From JAZDPK01 sp043797615 (lineage in GTDB: Bacteria > Patescibacteriota > Patescibacteriia > UBA11705 > JABHMO01): a DNA stretch of 64,000 nt. Below the pieces are notes generated by a model that made no database searches, was not told the DNA's origin, and worked only from the letters and a program-made list of their open reading frames with translations. The translations under genes and the position numbers were made by a program. The stretch spans positions 1 to 64,000 of the forward strand of contig JAZDPK010000048.1 of NCBI GenBank assembly GCA_043797615.1. The letters run 5' to 3'. Within the stretch, counting starts at the first letter, position 1. Each line of letters starts with the position of its first letter. This document shows, piece by piece, positions 41,061 through 49,800 of the stretch.

Positions 41061-41138
41061 AGAAGTGAGAAGTGAGATGTTGGAAGTCAGAATAATTTCA
41101 CAAGAAGTCTTTCCAACCTCCCACATCCCACCTCCAAA
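41061..41138. repeat. Inverted heptamer array before the radical SAM gene
   Basis: The left arm has units AGAAGTG, AGAAGTG, AGATGTT and GGAAGTC. The right arm has TTTCCAA, CCTCCCA, CATCCCA and CCTCCAA. The period is exactly 7 and the arms are complementary. The right arm ends at the start codon of the next gene. Same family as 60,122-60,203. Confidence 0.85.
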
Positions 41139-41141
41139 ATA

Positions 41142-42227
41142 GTGGATAAAGAAGATGCCAAATTGTTTTTCGCGTTAATTCATGATATATTAAAATCAAA
41201 CGAATTCAGCCAAATTCAAAATTTTATGATTAAAAAAAATAAGATCAAAATGCCGAAAGACGCGGTGGTGGCGGTGACTTACCGCTGCAATTCGCGTTGC
41301 ATCATGTGCAATATTTGGCAAATCAAAGATTTTCCGGAAATGCCGGCCGAAGCTTATCGAAAATTGCCGAAAAGCTTGAAGTATATCAATATCAGCGGCG
41401 GCGAGCCGTTCTTGCGCAACGACTTGGTTGAAATTGTTAAAGTTATTAAAGAAACTTGTCCGAAAGCGAATATAAACATTTCTACCAACGGTTTTTTAGT
41501 CGACACGATCAAGCGCGTTTTGCCGGAGATAAAAAAAGTTTATCCGAAAATAGAAATTTCAATCTCCGTGGACGGCATCGGGCAGATGCACGAGCAAGTG
41601 CGGCGAGTTGAAAATGCTTGGCCGAAAGTCGTGGAAACGATCAGATTCTGCCGCGACATTTTGAAAATAAAAGAAACCAGATTGGCGTTCACGATCAACA
41701 AGGAAAATTATCGCCAGCTGGGTTTGGCGCACGAATGGAGCAAAAAGCTGGGCGTGCAATTCACCGCGGCGATGATTCATTCGTCCGACATTTATTTCAG
41801 CAAGGAAAATTCGCTGGAAGGGGTGGATATGGAACATTTGAATAAGGAATTTGATTACGTGATAGGCGAGCTGATAAAGTCGAATCGGCCGACGGACTTG
41901 GCCAAGGCGTATTTTGTTCACGGTTTGTATTTGGTGGCGAAGGGCGAGCGCCGGCCGCTGGAATCGTTCGCCGGCGAAGATTTTTTCTATTTGGATCCGA
42001 AAGGAGATATTTATCCTTCGGTCGTTGATAACATTATCATGGGCAATATTACCGAACCGGAAACGTTTGAACAAATTTGGTGTTCAAAACAGGCGGATGA
42101 GGCGAGAGAAGCGGTCAAAGGATTAAACGGAAATTACTGGATGGTGTGTACGGCCAGGACGGCATATTTGCGCAATCCGCTGAAGGTGGCAAAGTGGATA
42201 TTTACACGCAAATTGGGGATAAAATAA
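41142..42227 (+). CDS. Radical SAM protein with reduced SPASM-like end
   Basis: The protein is 361 residues from a GTG start (an ATG at 41,227 is an alternative). The cluster motif CNSRCIMC lies near residue 49, with the GGEPFLR motif about 35 residues later (INISGGEPFLRNDL) and a STNG strand. The C-terminal region has the SPASM-like phrase DPKGDIYPSVVDNIIMGNI, where the usual Cys after IYP is Ser; only one Cys remains (WMVCTART). It is related to MoaA/PqqE-type enzymes of glycan or peptide loci; substrate unknown. Confidence 0.82.
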   Translation: MDKEDAKLFFALIHDILKSNEFSQIQNFMIKKNKIKMPKDAVVAVTYRCNSRCIMCNIWQIKDFPEMPAEAYRKLPKSLKYINISGGEPFLRNDLVEIVKVIKETCPKANINISTNGFLVDTIKRVLPEIKKVYPKIEISISVDGIGQMHEQVRRVENAWPKVVETIRFCRDILKIKETRLAFTINKENYRQLGLAHEWSKKLGVQFTAAMIHSSDIYFSKENSLEGVDMEHLNKEFDYVIGELIKSNRPTDLAKAYFVHGLYLVAKGERRPLESFAGEDFFYLDPKGDIYPSVVDNIIMGNITEPETFEQIWCSKQADEAREAVKGLNGNYWMVCTARTAYLRNPLKVAKWIFTRKLGIK

Positions 42228-42332
42228 GCTCAAAGCGCAAAGTTCAAAATCAGTGCAGCGCAGTCGTGCCGACAGGCTGCACTGCGCTGTCAAAATAAAC
42301 TTAAAATTCAAAGCTTAAAATTTAAAGTAATT
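42228..42332. repeat. Heptamer arrays flanking the 41-bp hairpin repeat (copy 3)
   Basis: Units AGCTCAA, AGCGCAA, AGTTCAA (period 7), the 41-bp core at 42,251-42,291 identical to copies 1 and 2, then AAACTTA, AAATTCA, AAGCTTA, AAATTTA. The right side reaches the ATG at 42,333. Confidence 0.88.
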
Positions 42333-43730
42333 ATGCTTCATAAAATAAAAGAACTGTTTACCTCGAACGAACCGCACCAGCTGATTAAATTGTTGGCGAT
42401 TGTGTTGGCGACAATGGCGGTTTTCAGTTTGATCGGCGTTAACTTGATGAATGTCGAATACGTGCTGGCGGTTGATTTGATTATTTTCATTTTGACGCTG
42501 TTTGTCAGATTCATAAACTTTGGATTTTACGCCCTGGTTTTCTTTTACCCTTTCGTGGGCTGGCAGCTTTTCTACGCCAAATTCGACGCGCCGTACGTTG
42601 ATCTCGTCGCCATGCTGCTTTTGGCCGCGTATTTGATCAGATTGATCGTCGGGTTGGAAAAGAAGGAAAAAATTTTCAGCTGGAAGAATTTTCCCGGCGT
42701 TGTTTTCGCCGCGCTGTTTTTCATCGCCAGCGCGTTGTCCTTGTTTAATACCGATTACACTTTGACAATGTCGTCGCTGAAATATCTAGTCCGGCCGATT
42801 ATATTTTTTTACGTGATGTTCGTGCTTTTGCCGTTCAACCTGATTAAAGATAAAAAAACGTTGCAAAACGCTTTGAAGATAATCTTGTTCGACGGCGCGA
42901 TCGTTTCGCTCATCGGCATTCTGGCGGTGTCCGCGAGCAACGTCGCCTGGTATTTGCGCCGGGCCATTCCGTTTTCTTTCGGCAATTTCGATCCGCTCGG
43001 CGGCAATCAGAACGCCATTGCCGAAGCCTTGGCCGTGGCCATACCGTGCGCATTGATCTTGTTTATCCTGGCAAAAACGATCCGCGCCAAAAATTGGTAT
43101 TTGGTTTCAACGATGATAATGACTTTGGTTTTGATTTTGACTTTCTCCCTCGCCGGCTGGCTGGCTTTATTTCTGGAAATTTTAATATTATTCTTTGTTA
43201 AATTCTGGCATAAGTTCGAAAAGACAACGCTGATTCTCATTGTCCTGGCGTTGATCGTGATTCCGGCCGCGTTTTATTTCACGGTGTGGCACAATCTGGA
43301 TTTTCTGCAGGCGTCGAACGCCAACCGCATCATGATGACGAAAATCGCGGCATACAGCTTTGCCCAGCATCCGATCATCGGCAACGGCTTGAACAGTTTT
43401 CAGCGGATACTCGGTTCGACGTTCACTTACACCGTCGAGTTCGCCGATCCGCTGGATTCGCACGGCTTTGTGCAAAAAATTCTGACTGAGTCCGGCATTT
43501 TGGGCTTTGTCAGCTTTATGGTACTTCTGGGTTATTTGTGGAAACGATATTTGAAAGCGTATATCGCGGCCAAGCGCTTGCCGATTAACAGCGATGTGAT
43601 TTTGCTCTTCATCGCCATGTTCAGCGGCATCATCGCGTTCGAGCTTTTTTCCACGTCGTATTTCATCGCGAAAACCTGGCTGCCGATCGGGATCGGGCTG
43701 ATCGGGGTTAAATTATATTCGGAATATTGA
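42333..43730 (+). CDS. O-antigen ligase-like membrane protein
   Basis: The protein is 465 residues with about twelve helices and one longer extracytoplasmic loop (about 320-370). The GNGLNSFQRIL motif (HPIIGNGLNSF) and the position of the loop match the WaaL/Wzy-C family of O-antigen ligases and polymerases. It would polymerise or attach the polysaccharide whose length the Wzz-like protein may set. In a lipopolysaccharide-free cell the acceptor is unknown. No Shine-Dalgarno; it directly follows a heptamer array. Confidence 0.8.
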   Translation: MLHKIKELFTSNEPHQLIKLLAIVLATMAVFSLIGVNLMNVEYVLAVDLIIFILTLFVRFINFGFYALVFFYPFVGWQLFYAKFDAPYVDLVAMLLLAAYLIRLIVGLEKKEKIFSWKNFPGVVFAALFFIASALSLFNTDYTLTMSSLKYLVRPIIFFYVMFVLLPFNLIKDKKTLQNALKIILFDGAIVSLIGILAVSASNVAWYLRRAIPFSFGNFDPLGGNQNAIAEALAVAIPCALILFILAKTIRAKNWYLVSTMIMTLVLILTFSLAGWLALFLEILILFFVKFWHKFEKTTLILIVLALIVIPAAFYFTVWHNLDFLQASNANRIMMTKIAAYSFAQHPIIGNGLNSFQRILGSTFTYTVEFADPLDSHGFVQKILTESGILGFVSFMVLLGYLWKRYLKAYIAAKRLPINSDVILLFIAMFSGIIAFELFSTSYFIAKTWLPIGIGLIGVKLYSEY

Positions 43731-43735
43731 AAAAG

Positions 43736-43800
43736 TTGATAGAGTCCCAATGGGATCCCTTCGGGATTTATAAAGTTGATTAAGTTTATTCTTGAGTAAT
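43736..43800. repeat. GTTGATA-type repeat with a GGGATCC palindrome
   Basis: GTTGATAGAGTCCCAATGGG, then ATCCCTTCGGGAT and GTTGATTAAG-type units. The same block ends the gene at 2-475, and a variant is at 54,634-54,690. Confidence 0.7.
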
Positions 43801-43829
43801 TCGCAAGCTGAATAGTTGATTTATAAACT

Positions 43830-44354
43830 ATGCAAATCAAGAAAAATAATTTCGCATATATCGACGGCGCGAACTTACACAAGGGCGTTAAGGAGCTTGG
43901 ATGGAGTTTGGATTACAAGCATTTCAGAATATGGTTGAAAGAAAAGTATTCCGTTGAAAGGGCGTACATTTTCATCGGGCTTATCCCCGAAAATAAAAAC
44001 TTGTATACTTTTTTGCAGGAAGCAGGATTCACTCTCGTTTTCAAGGAAACCACTTATGACGGCGGCGGCAAAGTGAAGGGCAATTGCGACGCGGATTTGG
44101 TGCTGAAAGCGATTGTCGATTATTACGAGAAGCAATTCGACAACGTCGTTATTGTCGCCAGCGACGGCGATTATGCGGGATTGGTGAATTTTTTCAAATG
44201 CAAAGCGGTTTTGCGGTCGCTGATTTCGCCCAATAACAGGTGTTCTTTTCTTTTGAGAAAGCTTAATGTGTCTTTGATTTATCTGGACACGCAACGGAAT
44301 AAGTTGATTTACGCCCAAAAAGAAAAAGCCCCCGATAGAGACGGAACTCTATAA
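43830..44354 (+). CDS. NYN (PIN-like) domain protein
   Basis: The protein is 174 residues. It has AYIDGANLHKG at the first acidic position, DADLVLKAIVDYYEKQ at the second and VIVASDGDYAGLVNFFK at the third, the NYN/LabA signature of Asp residues for metal-dependent RNA cleavage. It is a predicted endoribonuclease of unknown target. It stands alone, with a weak hairpin AAAGCCCCCGATAGAG-type after the stop. Confidence 0.85.
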   Translation: MQIKKNNFAYIDGANLHKGVKELGWSLDYKHFRIWLKEKYSVERAYIFIGLIPENKNLYTFLQEAGFTLVFKETTYDGGGKVKGNCDADLVLKAIVDYYEKQFDNVVIVASDGDYAGLVNFFKCKAVLRSLISPNNRCSFLLRKLNVSLIYLDTQRNKLIYAQKEKAPDRDGTL

Positions 44355-44451
44355 GGGTCTTCTTCATAGTGATTGATTGTATTATAGCAGGTTAAAGCGA
44401 TTTGTCAATAGCGCCAGTTATCCACAGTTATAGTGTTAAAAATAACTTTTT

Positions 44452-45273
44452 ATGGAAAAAAATAAAGCAATCGCCATTTTCGAAGGCAAGCAAATCCGCC
44501 GGCATTGGGACGGGGAAAATGAACTTTGGTATTTTTCGGTTATCGATGTTGTCAGAGGTTTGACGGACAGCGTTGACGCCGGCGCTTATTGGCGAAAATT
44601 GAAACAAAGATTGAAAGAGGAAGGAAGCGAGGTCGTGACAAAATGTCACGAGCTGAAATTTATGGCTAATGACGGCAAATATTACGTTTCTGACGCGGCG
44701 GACACCGAAGTTATGTTGCGCCTGATCCAATCGGTTCCATCTCCCAAAGCCGAACCCTTCAAATTATGGCTGGCGCAAGTAGGCTACGAGCGCTTGGAAG
44801 AAACAGCTGATCCGGAATTGGCGATCGATCGCGCGCTTAAAACTTATTTGCAAAAAGGGTACAGCCGGGAATGGATCAATCAGCGGTTGAAAAGCATTGA
44901 AATCCGCAAAGAGCTGACCGACGAATGGGAAAAGCGGGGAGTGAAGCAAGGCGCGGAATTCGCGATCTTGACCGATGAAATAACCAAGGCGTGGACCGGC
45001 ATGACGACGAGAGAATACAAGGGCTTGAAAGATTTGAAAAAAGAAAACCTGCGCGACAACATGACCAATCTGGAATTGGTTTTGAATATGCTGGCGGAAA
45101 CGGCGACGACGGAAATTTCGCACAAGCGCGAGCCGAAAAATCTGGATGAAAATAAAATCGTGGCGCATGAAGGCGGAACGATCGCGGGCAACGCGCGCAA
45201 GCAAATCGAAGTTAAAACCGGCAGAAGCGTGATCGTCGGAAAGAACGCGAAGCGGTTGAAAAAGAGAAATTAA
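44452..45273 (+). CDS. BRO-N domain (phage antirepressor-like) protein
   Basis: The protein is 273 residues. The N-terminal BRO-N domain (IAIFEGKQIRRHWDGENELW, FSVIDVVRGLTDSVDAGAYW) is followed by the usual middle (RLIQSVPSPKAEPFKLWLAQ, VGYERLEETADPELAIDRAL) and a helical C-terminal half with a basic end. Such genes come from phages and are frequent in Patescibacteria chromosomes. They bind DNA; the target here is unknown. A CAGTTATCCACAG motif lies 35 bases upstream. It precedes the restriction operon and may control it. Confidence 0.8.
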   Translation: MEKNKAIAIFEGKQIRRHWDGENELWYFSVIDVVRGLTDSVDAGAYWRKLKQRLKEEGSEVVTKCHELKFMANDGKYYVSDAADTEVMLRLIQSVPSPKAEPFKLWLAQVGYERLEETADPELAIDRALKTYLQKGYSREWINQRLKSIEIRKELTDEWEKRGVKQGAEFAILTDEITKAWTGMTTREYKGLKDLKKENLRDNMTNLELVLNMLAETATTEISHKREPKNLDENKIVAHEGGTIAGNARKQIEVKTGRSVIVGKNAKRLKKRN

Positions 45274-45283
45274 GTTTTAAATT

Positions 45284-45406
45284 ATGTTCAAACTATTCAG
45301 TCGAGCGGAAGCGCCGGCGCTGGCAAACGAGGAAAAATCCTCCGCGCCGGAAAAGCCGAAAAAAATCAATCTCGAGCGCTTGCTCGACAAGAAAATGAAA
45401 ATATAA
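45284..45406 (+). CDS. 40-residue small protein
   Basis: The frame reads MFKLFSRAEAPALANEEKSS, then APEKPKKINLERLLDKKMKI and stop. It lies 11 bases after the BRO-N gene and 16 before the restriction gene. It is charged and probably partly disordered; no Shine-Dalgarno. Plausible as a translated small gene of this operon, but unproven. Confidence 0.4.
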   Translation: MFKLFSRAEAPALANEEKSSAPEKPKKINLERLLDKKMKI

Positions 45407-45421
45407 TAAAATAAATCGCAT

Positions 45422-47470
45422 ATGAAACAAATTTTAAGCATCATAAAAGATTCGAATTACAGTTTTTCGTTGTTTGATCAGTCGCTGGTGGATGAATTGG
45501 AAAATAAAATAACGGTTAAAGACGGAAAACCGTATGTTATTTGCGTTATCCGAGACAAGGAAATTGTGTTAAAACCGGAGGAAGTCGTCCGTCAGCTGTA
45601 TGCAATGAAGTTGATTAAGGAATATGGCTACCCGAAAAAGCGGATTCAGTTCGAGCATTCGATAAATTTCGGCCGAGAAATCAAATCCGCTGATATTGTT
45701 ATTTTTGACAAAGATCGGCCGACTGTCGAATATATTATTGTTGAGATAAAAAAACCGAAAATGCAAGACGGCAAGAATCAGCTGCGTTCATACACGAATG
45801 CGACCGGCGCTCCGATCGCGGTTTGGACGAATGGCGGTCAAATCTCGCATTACAATCGCAAAGATCCGAATTATTTCGAGGATATTACCGATATTCCAAA
45901 AGCCGATCAAACCCTTGAAGACGTTTTGAAAGAAAAATTCACGCTGAAAGATTTGATAATCAAAGATAAGATTCCGAATGAGGGCAAATCGCTCAAAACG
46001 ATCATTCAGGATTTAGAGGATGAAGTTTTGGCAAATGCAGGCGTTGATGTTTTTGAAGAAGTATTTAAATTAATTTTTACCAAGCTTTACGATGAAATGC
46101 AAAGTAAAAATGATAAAATGAAGATTGATTTTTATTTAGAAAATGACTTGAGCGGAGAAAATAGGGGAAATTATGACGCGATAAAAGAATCTTTGAAAAA
46201 AATGGAGTACAGCCATTTTCGAGTTTTGGAATTCAGAAATACCGGACAATCCGAGGGAGAATTAAAAAAGAAAATTCAAAAGTTGTTCGATGAAGCCAAG
46301 GTGAAATGGCCGGGGGTCTTTGAAGAAGCCAGCCAAATTCAACTAACACCTTCGCATTTATCGATTTGCGTTTCCGGTTTACAAGATATCAAGCTTTTCA
46401 ATTCCAACCTGCAAATTGTTGACGAGGCTTTCGAATATTTAATCAATAAATCGTCCAAAGGTGAAAAGGGCCAGTATTTTACGCCGCGCCATGTGATCGA
46501 CATGTGCGTGAAGATGCTCAATCCGAAAGCAGGAGAATACATGATCGACACTGCCGCCGGTTCGTGCGGTTTCCCAGTTCATACAATATTCCAAATCACC
46601 GGCCATTTGTTTCAAAATACGGCGATATCCGATGAAGAAAAAGAAAATGTCTTGAAAATTTTTGGCATTGATTTCGATGAAAAAGCCGTGCGCGTCGCCC
46701 GCACTTTGAATTTGATCGCCGGCGACGGCAATACGAATGTTCTGCATTTGAATAATCTTGATTTCGAACGGTGGAATGAAACAATCAGCAATCGCAATTG
46801 GTTGGAAGTTTACGGTGCGGGTTTGAAAAGACTGGAAGCGTTGCGCAAAAATCCTGATTCATACAAAGAATTTAATTTTGATATCTTGATGGCCAATCCG
46901 CCATTTGCTGGGCCCATAAAGGAGCCGCGAATTATATATAAATATGATTTAGGGGTTAACGAAAAAGGAAAACGCAAGCCCAAAGTCGGCCGAGATATTT
47001 TATTTATCGAAAGAAATTTGAATTTCTTGAAGCCGGGCGGCCGCATGGCGATAGTGTTGCCGCAGGGAAGATTTAATAACACATCCGATAAATACATTCG
47101 CGACTATATTTCCGAGAAGGCGAGAATTTTGGCGGTGGTGGGGTTGAATGTTAATACTTTCAAGCCGCATACCGGCACGAAAACAAGCGTTTTATTCGTG
47201 CAAAAATGGAATGACGACAAATCAAAAGGTCCGCTCTGTCCGAAAGAAAAAGATTATCCGATTTTCTTTGCGGTTTCGGAAAAATCCGGCAAAGACAATT
47301 CCGGTGATTATGTATTTGTGAAAAATGAAAACGGCCAGAAAAAATTGGACAGGAATAGCCACTTGATAATCGATCACGACTTGCATAACCATGGCGGAGA
47401 ATTGCCCGACGGCGTGGCGGAGAAGTTTATCGAGTGGGCGAAAAAAGAAAAATTAAGTTTTTGGAGATAA
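45422..47470 (+). CDS. Fused restriction nuclease-methyltransferase subunit
   Basis: The protein is 682 residues. The N-terminal ~160 residues form a HsdR-N-type PD-(D/E)XK domain (KSADIVIFD at about 89-96; IIVEIKKP with E108 and K110). The rest is an HsdM-type N6-adenine methyltransferase with FTPRHVIDMCVKML, motif I DTAAGSCGF and the catalytic MANPPFAG. No helicase (HsdR motor) is encoded nearby. A nuclease-methyltransferase fusion plus a separate HsdS is the BcgI-like arrangement. The operon is interrupted by three cargo genes before hsdS. Its last codons (KKEKLSFWR) are duplicated at 49,023. Confidence 0.85.
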   Translation: MKQILSIIKDSNYSFSLFDQSLVDELENKITVKDGKPYVICVIRDKEIVLKPEEVVRQLYAMKLIKEYGYPKKRIQFEHSINFGREIKSADIVIFDKDRPTVEYIIVEIKKPKMQDGKNQLRSYTNATGAPIAVWTNGGQISHYNRKDPNYFEDITDIPKADQTLEDVLKEKFTLKDLIIKDKIPNEGKSLKTIIQDLEDEVLANAGVDVFEEVFKLIFTKLYDEMQSKNDKMKIDFYLENDLSGENRGNYDAIKESLKKMEYSHFRVLEFRNTGQSEGELKKKIQKLFDEAKVKWPGVFEEASQIQLTPSHLSICVSGLQDIKLFNSNLQIVDEAFEYLINKSSKGEKGQYFTPRHVIDMCVKMLNPKAGEYMIDTAAGSCGFPVHTIFQITGHLFQNTAISDEEKENVLKIFGIDFDEKAVRVARTLNLIAGDGNTNVLHLNNLDFERWNETISNRNWLEVYGAGLKRLEALRKNPDSYKEFNFDILMANPPFAGPIKEPRIIYKYDLGVNEKGKRKPKVGRDILFIERNLNFLKPGGRMAIVLPQGRFNNTSDKYIRDYISEKARILAVVGLNVNTFKPHTGTKTSVLFVQKWNDDKSKGPLCPKEKDYPIFFAVSEKSGKDNSGDYVFVKNENGQKKLDRNSHLIIDHDLHNHGGELPDGVAEKFIEWAKKEKLSFWR

Positions 47471-47474
47471 AAAT

Positions 47475-48965
47475 ATGAATGACAGAGAAATAATAAAAAT
47501 ATTTTTAGACACACAAGAATGGCAAACATTCGAATGTAAAAGAGCCGCCATTAAACCATCCGATTTATTGGAAACTGTTGTCGGGTTTGCAAATTCGGAT
47601 GGCGGATTTATTGTTATTGGTTTGGAAGATCCATTGAAGGTTCAAGGAGAGAAACGATTACTTGGTATCAGTGAAAATGCTGATAATGTCTCCGATTTCT
47701 TGAAATTAATTGACAAGGAAATTGAACCGCCACTTATACTGTGGAGAAAATTTGAACTCGATATCAATAATACCCAAGGTTTGGCAGACAAACTTCTAGT
47801 GTTGGAAATAACAAAGAGCAATGATGTTCACTCATTGAAAAAGGGGGATACTTTTGTAAGAAAAGGAAGACAGAATGTGAAAATCGGCTCAACAGAAATA
47901 ATGCGCCTTAAATATGAAAAAGGAGCGATTAAGTTCGAGAGTGAAAAATCAGGGATTAATTCTCTCGAAAATATAGATGATTCTCTTTTGGCTCAATATA
48001 AAATAGACACATCAAGTACCGGCTTGGATGATTGGCAATTTTTAAAGGATAATGGGTTGGCGGTCGGAACTGTCAGCAAATACGAATTAACAAAAGCAGG
48101 CGTTTTGCTTTTTGGAATAAATCCCTCCGTTGCATTAACGAGCAAGTGCGGAATAAAAATTTCTCATTATTACGGGACAAAGCCAACATATAGCGGAAAA
48201 CCCAATTTCGTAAATCGTCCATTTACCATAGAAGGTCCTTTAATGAAACAAATAGAACAAGCTATTGAATATTTCAGAAGCATTGTTAAGAATTCACCTC
48301 CGAAACTAAGCGGCGCTTCATTTGCTCCAACTTTTTTGATTCCAGAATGGGCATTTCAAGAAGCGATAACAAATGCAGTGATTCATCGTAATTATTTCGT
48401 GCAGGACGATATTCAAGTTAGATTTTTTGACGATCGAATGGAGGTTGAGAGCCCCGGCACATATCCCGGTCATATTACAGTTGAAAATATTAGAGCCGAA
48501 CGATTTGCTCGTAATCCTCTGATTTTACGCACCCTGAATCGTTTTCAAAAGGCTCCTAATCTTGATATTGGCGAGGGTGTTGACCGTATGTTTAAGGTAA
48601 TGAAAGACAAAAATTTATACGAGCCATTATATTTCCCGCCGACCATAAGACCGAATACGGTTTTGTTATTGCTCTTAAATCTTCATAAAATTGAAGTTTG
48701 GGATACAGTAAGCAAATATTTAGATGAAAATTATAGAATAACTAACAAAAAAACGAGGGAAATAACCGGCGTTAATGATGTTCTTAAAATGTCTCGCTTA
48801 TTGCGCAGTTGGGTTGAAAAAGGCCTTTTGGAAAAGATCGGAAAGGCAAAAAAAGACTGCTACTATCGCAAGCCAGGGCAAGAGGTTCCGAGAGGTTTAT
48901 TTTCAAAGGGGGGTGATAATAAAGTTGAAAAGGGCAATAAGATCAATGATTTAGCCAAATTCTAA
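47475..48965 (+). CDS. Schlafen AlbA_2 / RecG-like ATP-binding cargo protein
   Basis: The protein is 496 residues. The N-terminal AlbA_2 domain (EWQTFECKRAAIK, VGFANSDGGFIVIGLEDP, GDTFVRKGRQNVK) is followed by a GHKL-like region (WAFQEAITNAVIHRNYFVQ, VRFFDDRMEVESPG, GEGVDRMFKVM) and a C-terminal winged helix (KKTREITGVNDVLKMSRLLR). This family is linked to transcription control and phage defence. It lies between the methyltransferase and the specificity gene, starting 4 bases after the former; the 3' end of the methyltransferase gene is repeated after it, which marks it as inserted cargo. Confidence 0.85.
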   Translation: MNDREIIKIFLDTQEWQTFECKRAAIKPSDLLETVVGFANSDGGFIVIGLEDPLKVQGEKRLLGISENADNVSDFLKLIDKEIEPPLILWRKFELDINNTQGLADKLLVLEITKSNDVHSLKKGDTFVRKGRQNVKIGSTEIMRLKYEKGAIKFESEKSGINSLENIDDSLLAQYKIDTSSTGLDDWQFLKDNGLAVGTVSKYELTKAGVLLFGINPSVALTSKCGIKISHYYGTKPTYSGKPNFVNRPFTIEGPLMKQIEQAIEYFRSIVKNSPPKLSGASFAPTFLIPEWAFQEAITNAVIHRNYFVQDDIQVRFFDDRMEVESPGTYPGHITVENIRAERFARNPLILRTLNRFQKAPNLDIGEGVDRMFKVMKDKNLYEPLYFPPTIRPNTVLLLLLNLHKIEVWDTVSKYLDENYRITNKKTREITGVNDVLKMSRLLRSWVEKGLLEKIGKAKKDCYYRKPGQEVPRGLFSKGGDNKVEKGNKINDLAKF

Positions 48966-49043
48966 AGCCGTTATTTTCACGAGCCTGTTTTACGTGTTGT
49001 TGAATGTGAAACGAAGAAAGAGAAATTAAGTTTTTGGAGATAA
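48966..49043 (+). pseudogene. Relic of a duplicated hsdM 3' end
   Basis: In frame after the AlbA gene stop the DNA reads SRYFHEPVLRVVECETKKEK then LSFWR and stop. The end KKEKLSFWR equals the C-terminus of the methyltransferase gene, and 23 bases are identical (47,450-47,472 and 49,023-49,045). Upstream residues differ, so it is a related but not identical copy. Confidence 0.7.
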
Positions 49044-49046
49044 AAT

Positions 49047-49748
49047 ATGAAGCCAAAAGAGAATAGCATTATCCAAGGTATAATTAAAAAAGTAGAGGAA
49101 ATAAAGATTGATTTTATAGGTACTGATACGTATGTAGTAGGCGGTGCGCTTGAAAATAGATTTTTATTCAATAGATTAGTAGAGATTATAAAAAACAATC
49201 CCAGTATTGATAAACCAAACATTTTTTTAGATTACATCAAAATAAATTATGTTACTACGATTATTGTCGCTATCTGCAGACAAATCGACGGAGATAAAGA
49301 TTCCATAAGTTTAATAAATTTGCTCTATGAAATTTATAATAACGCAGAAAAAATAACAAAAAAATGGTTTGTAGCGTCATATAAAACAATAGGAATAGTT
49401 TATGGCAATCGTGCTTTTGAAGAAAATTTTGGCAACTTAAAGCATGTTGATCCCGCTATTATATATGCTGACATAGGCAATTTAATATTTTATACAAAGA
49501 AAATAAAAAAGTTTAGGAATAAAAGAGTGGCTCACTTAGACAAAAATAAAGAAATTAAATTTGATATTAATTTTGAGACATTGAACGACGCGATTGATTT
49601 AATGGAAAAAATTGTTAAAAAATACTATCTATTATTAACTCAATGTGAAATGGATAAGTTATTGCCAGGAAATGTTTTATGTTTTAGAGATGATAGAAGT
49701 GACGAGGAAGACATCTTCTGTGTTCCATGGAAAAATTGTAAAAAATAA
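49047..49748 (+). CDS. Probable HEPN-domain protein (AbiU2-like) cargo
   Basis: The protein is 233 residues and almost all helical. The motif FRNKRVAHLDK near residue 155 fits the Rx4-6H active site of HEPN ribonucleases, with an earlier polar helix region (VVGGALENRFLFNRL). AbiU2-type HEPN proteins act in abortive infection. It lacks a visible antitoxin. It sits in the restriction operon after a second copy of the hsdM 3' end and ends inside a duplicated hsdS 5' end. Family assignment is moderate. Confidence 0.5.
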   Translation: MKPKENSIIQGIIKKVEEIKIDFIGTDTYVVGGALENRFLFNRLVEIIKNNPSIDKPNIFLDYIKINYVTTIIVAICRQIDGDKDSISLINLLYEIYNNAEKITKKWFVASYKTIGIVYGNRAFEENFGNLKHVDPAIIYADIGNLIFYTKKIKKFRNKRVAHLDKNKEIKFDINFETLNDAIDLMEKIVKKYYLLLTQCEMDKLLPGNVLCFRDDRSDEEDIFCVPWKNCKK

Positions 49749-49781
49749 CTATGCAATATTCAGTCGTAAATTATAAAATGG
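49743..49781. repeat. Duplicated hsdS 5' end (copy 1)
   Basis: AATAACTATGCAATATTCAG and the next 15 bases are identical to 50,513-50,547, which holds the real hsdS start (MQYSVVNYK). This copy stops after about 17 codons. The two copies are 770 bases apart and flank the cargo nuclease. Confidence 0.85.
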
Positions 49782-49800
49782 TAAAATTTAAAAGAGCAAT

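Noticed and set aside
44418..44426. Origin of replication at a perfect DnaA box TTATCCACA
   Set aside because: Only one box is present, with no cluster, dnaA or dnaN nearby. It is more likely part of a CAGTTAT operator for the BRO-N gene.
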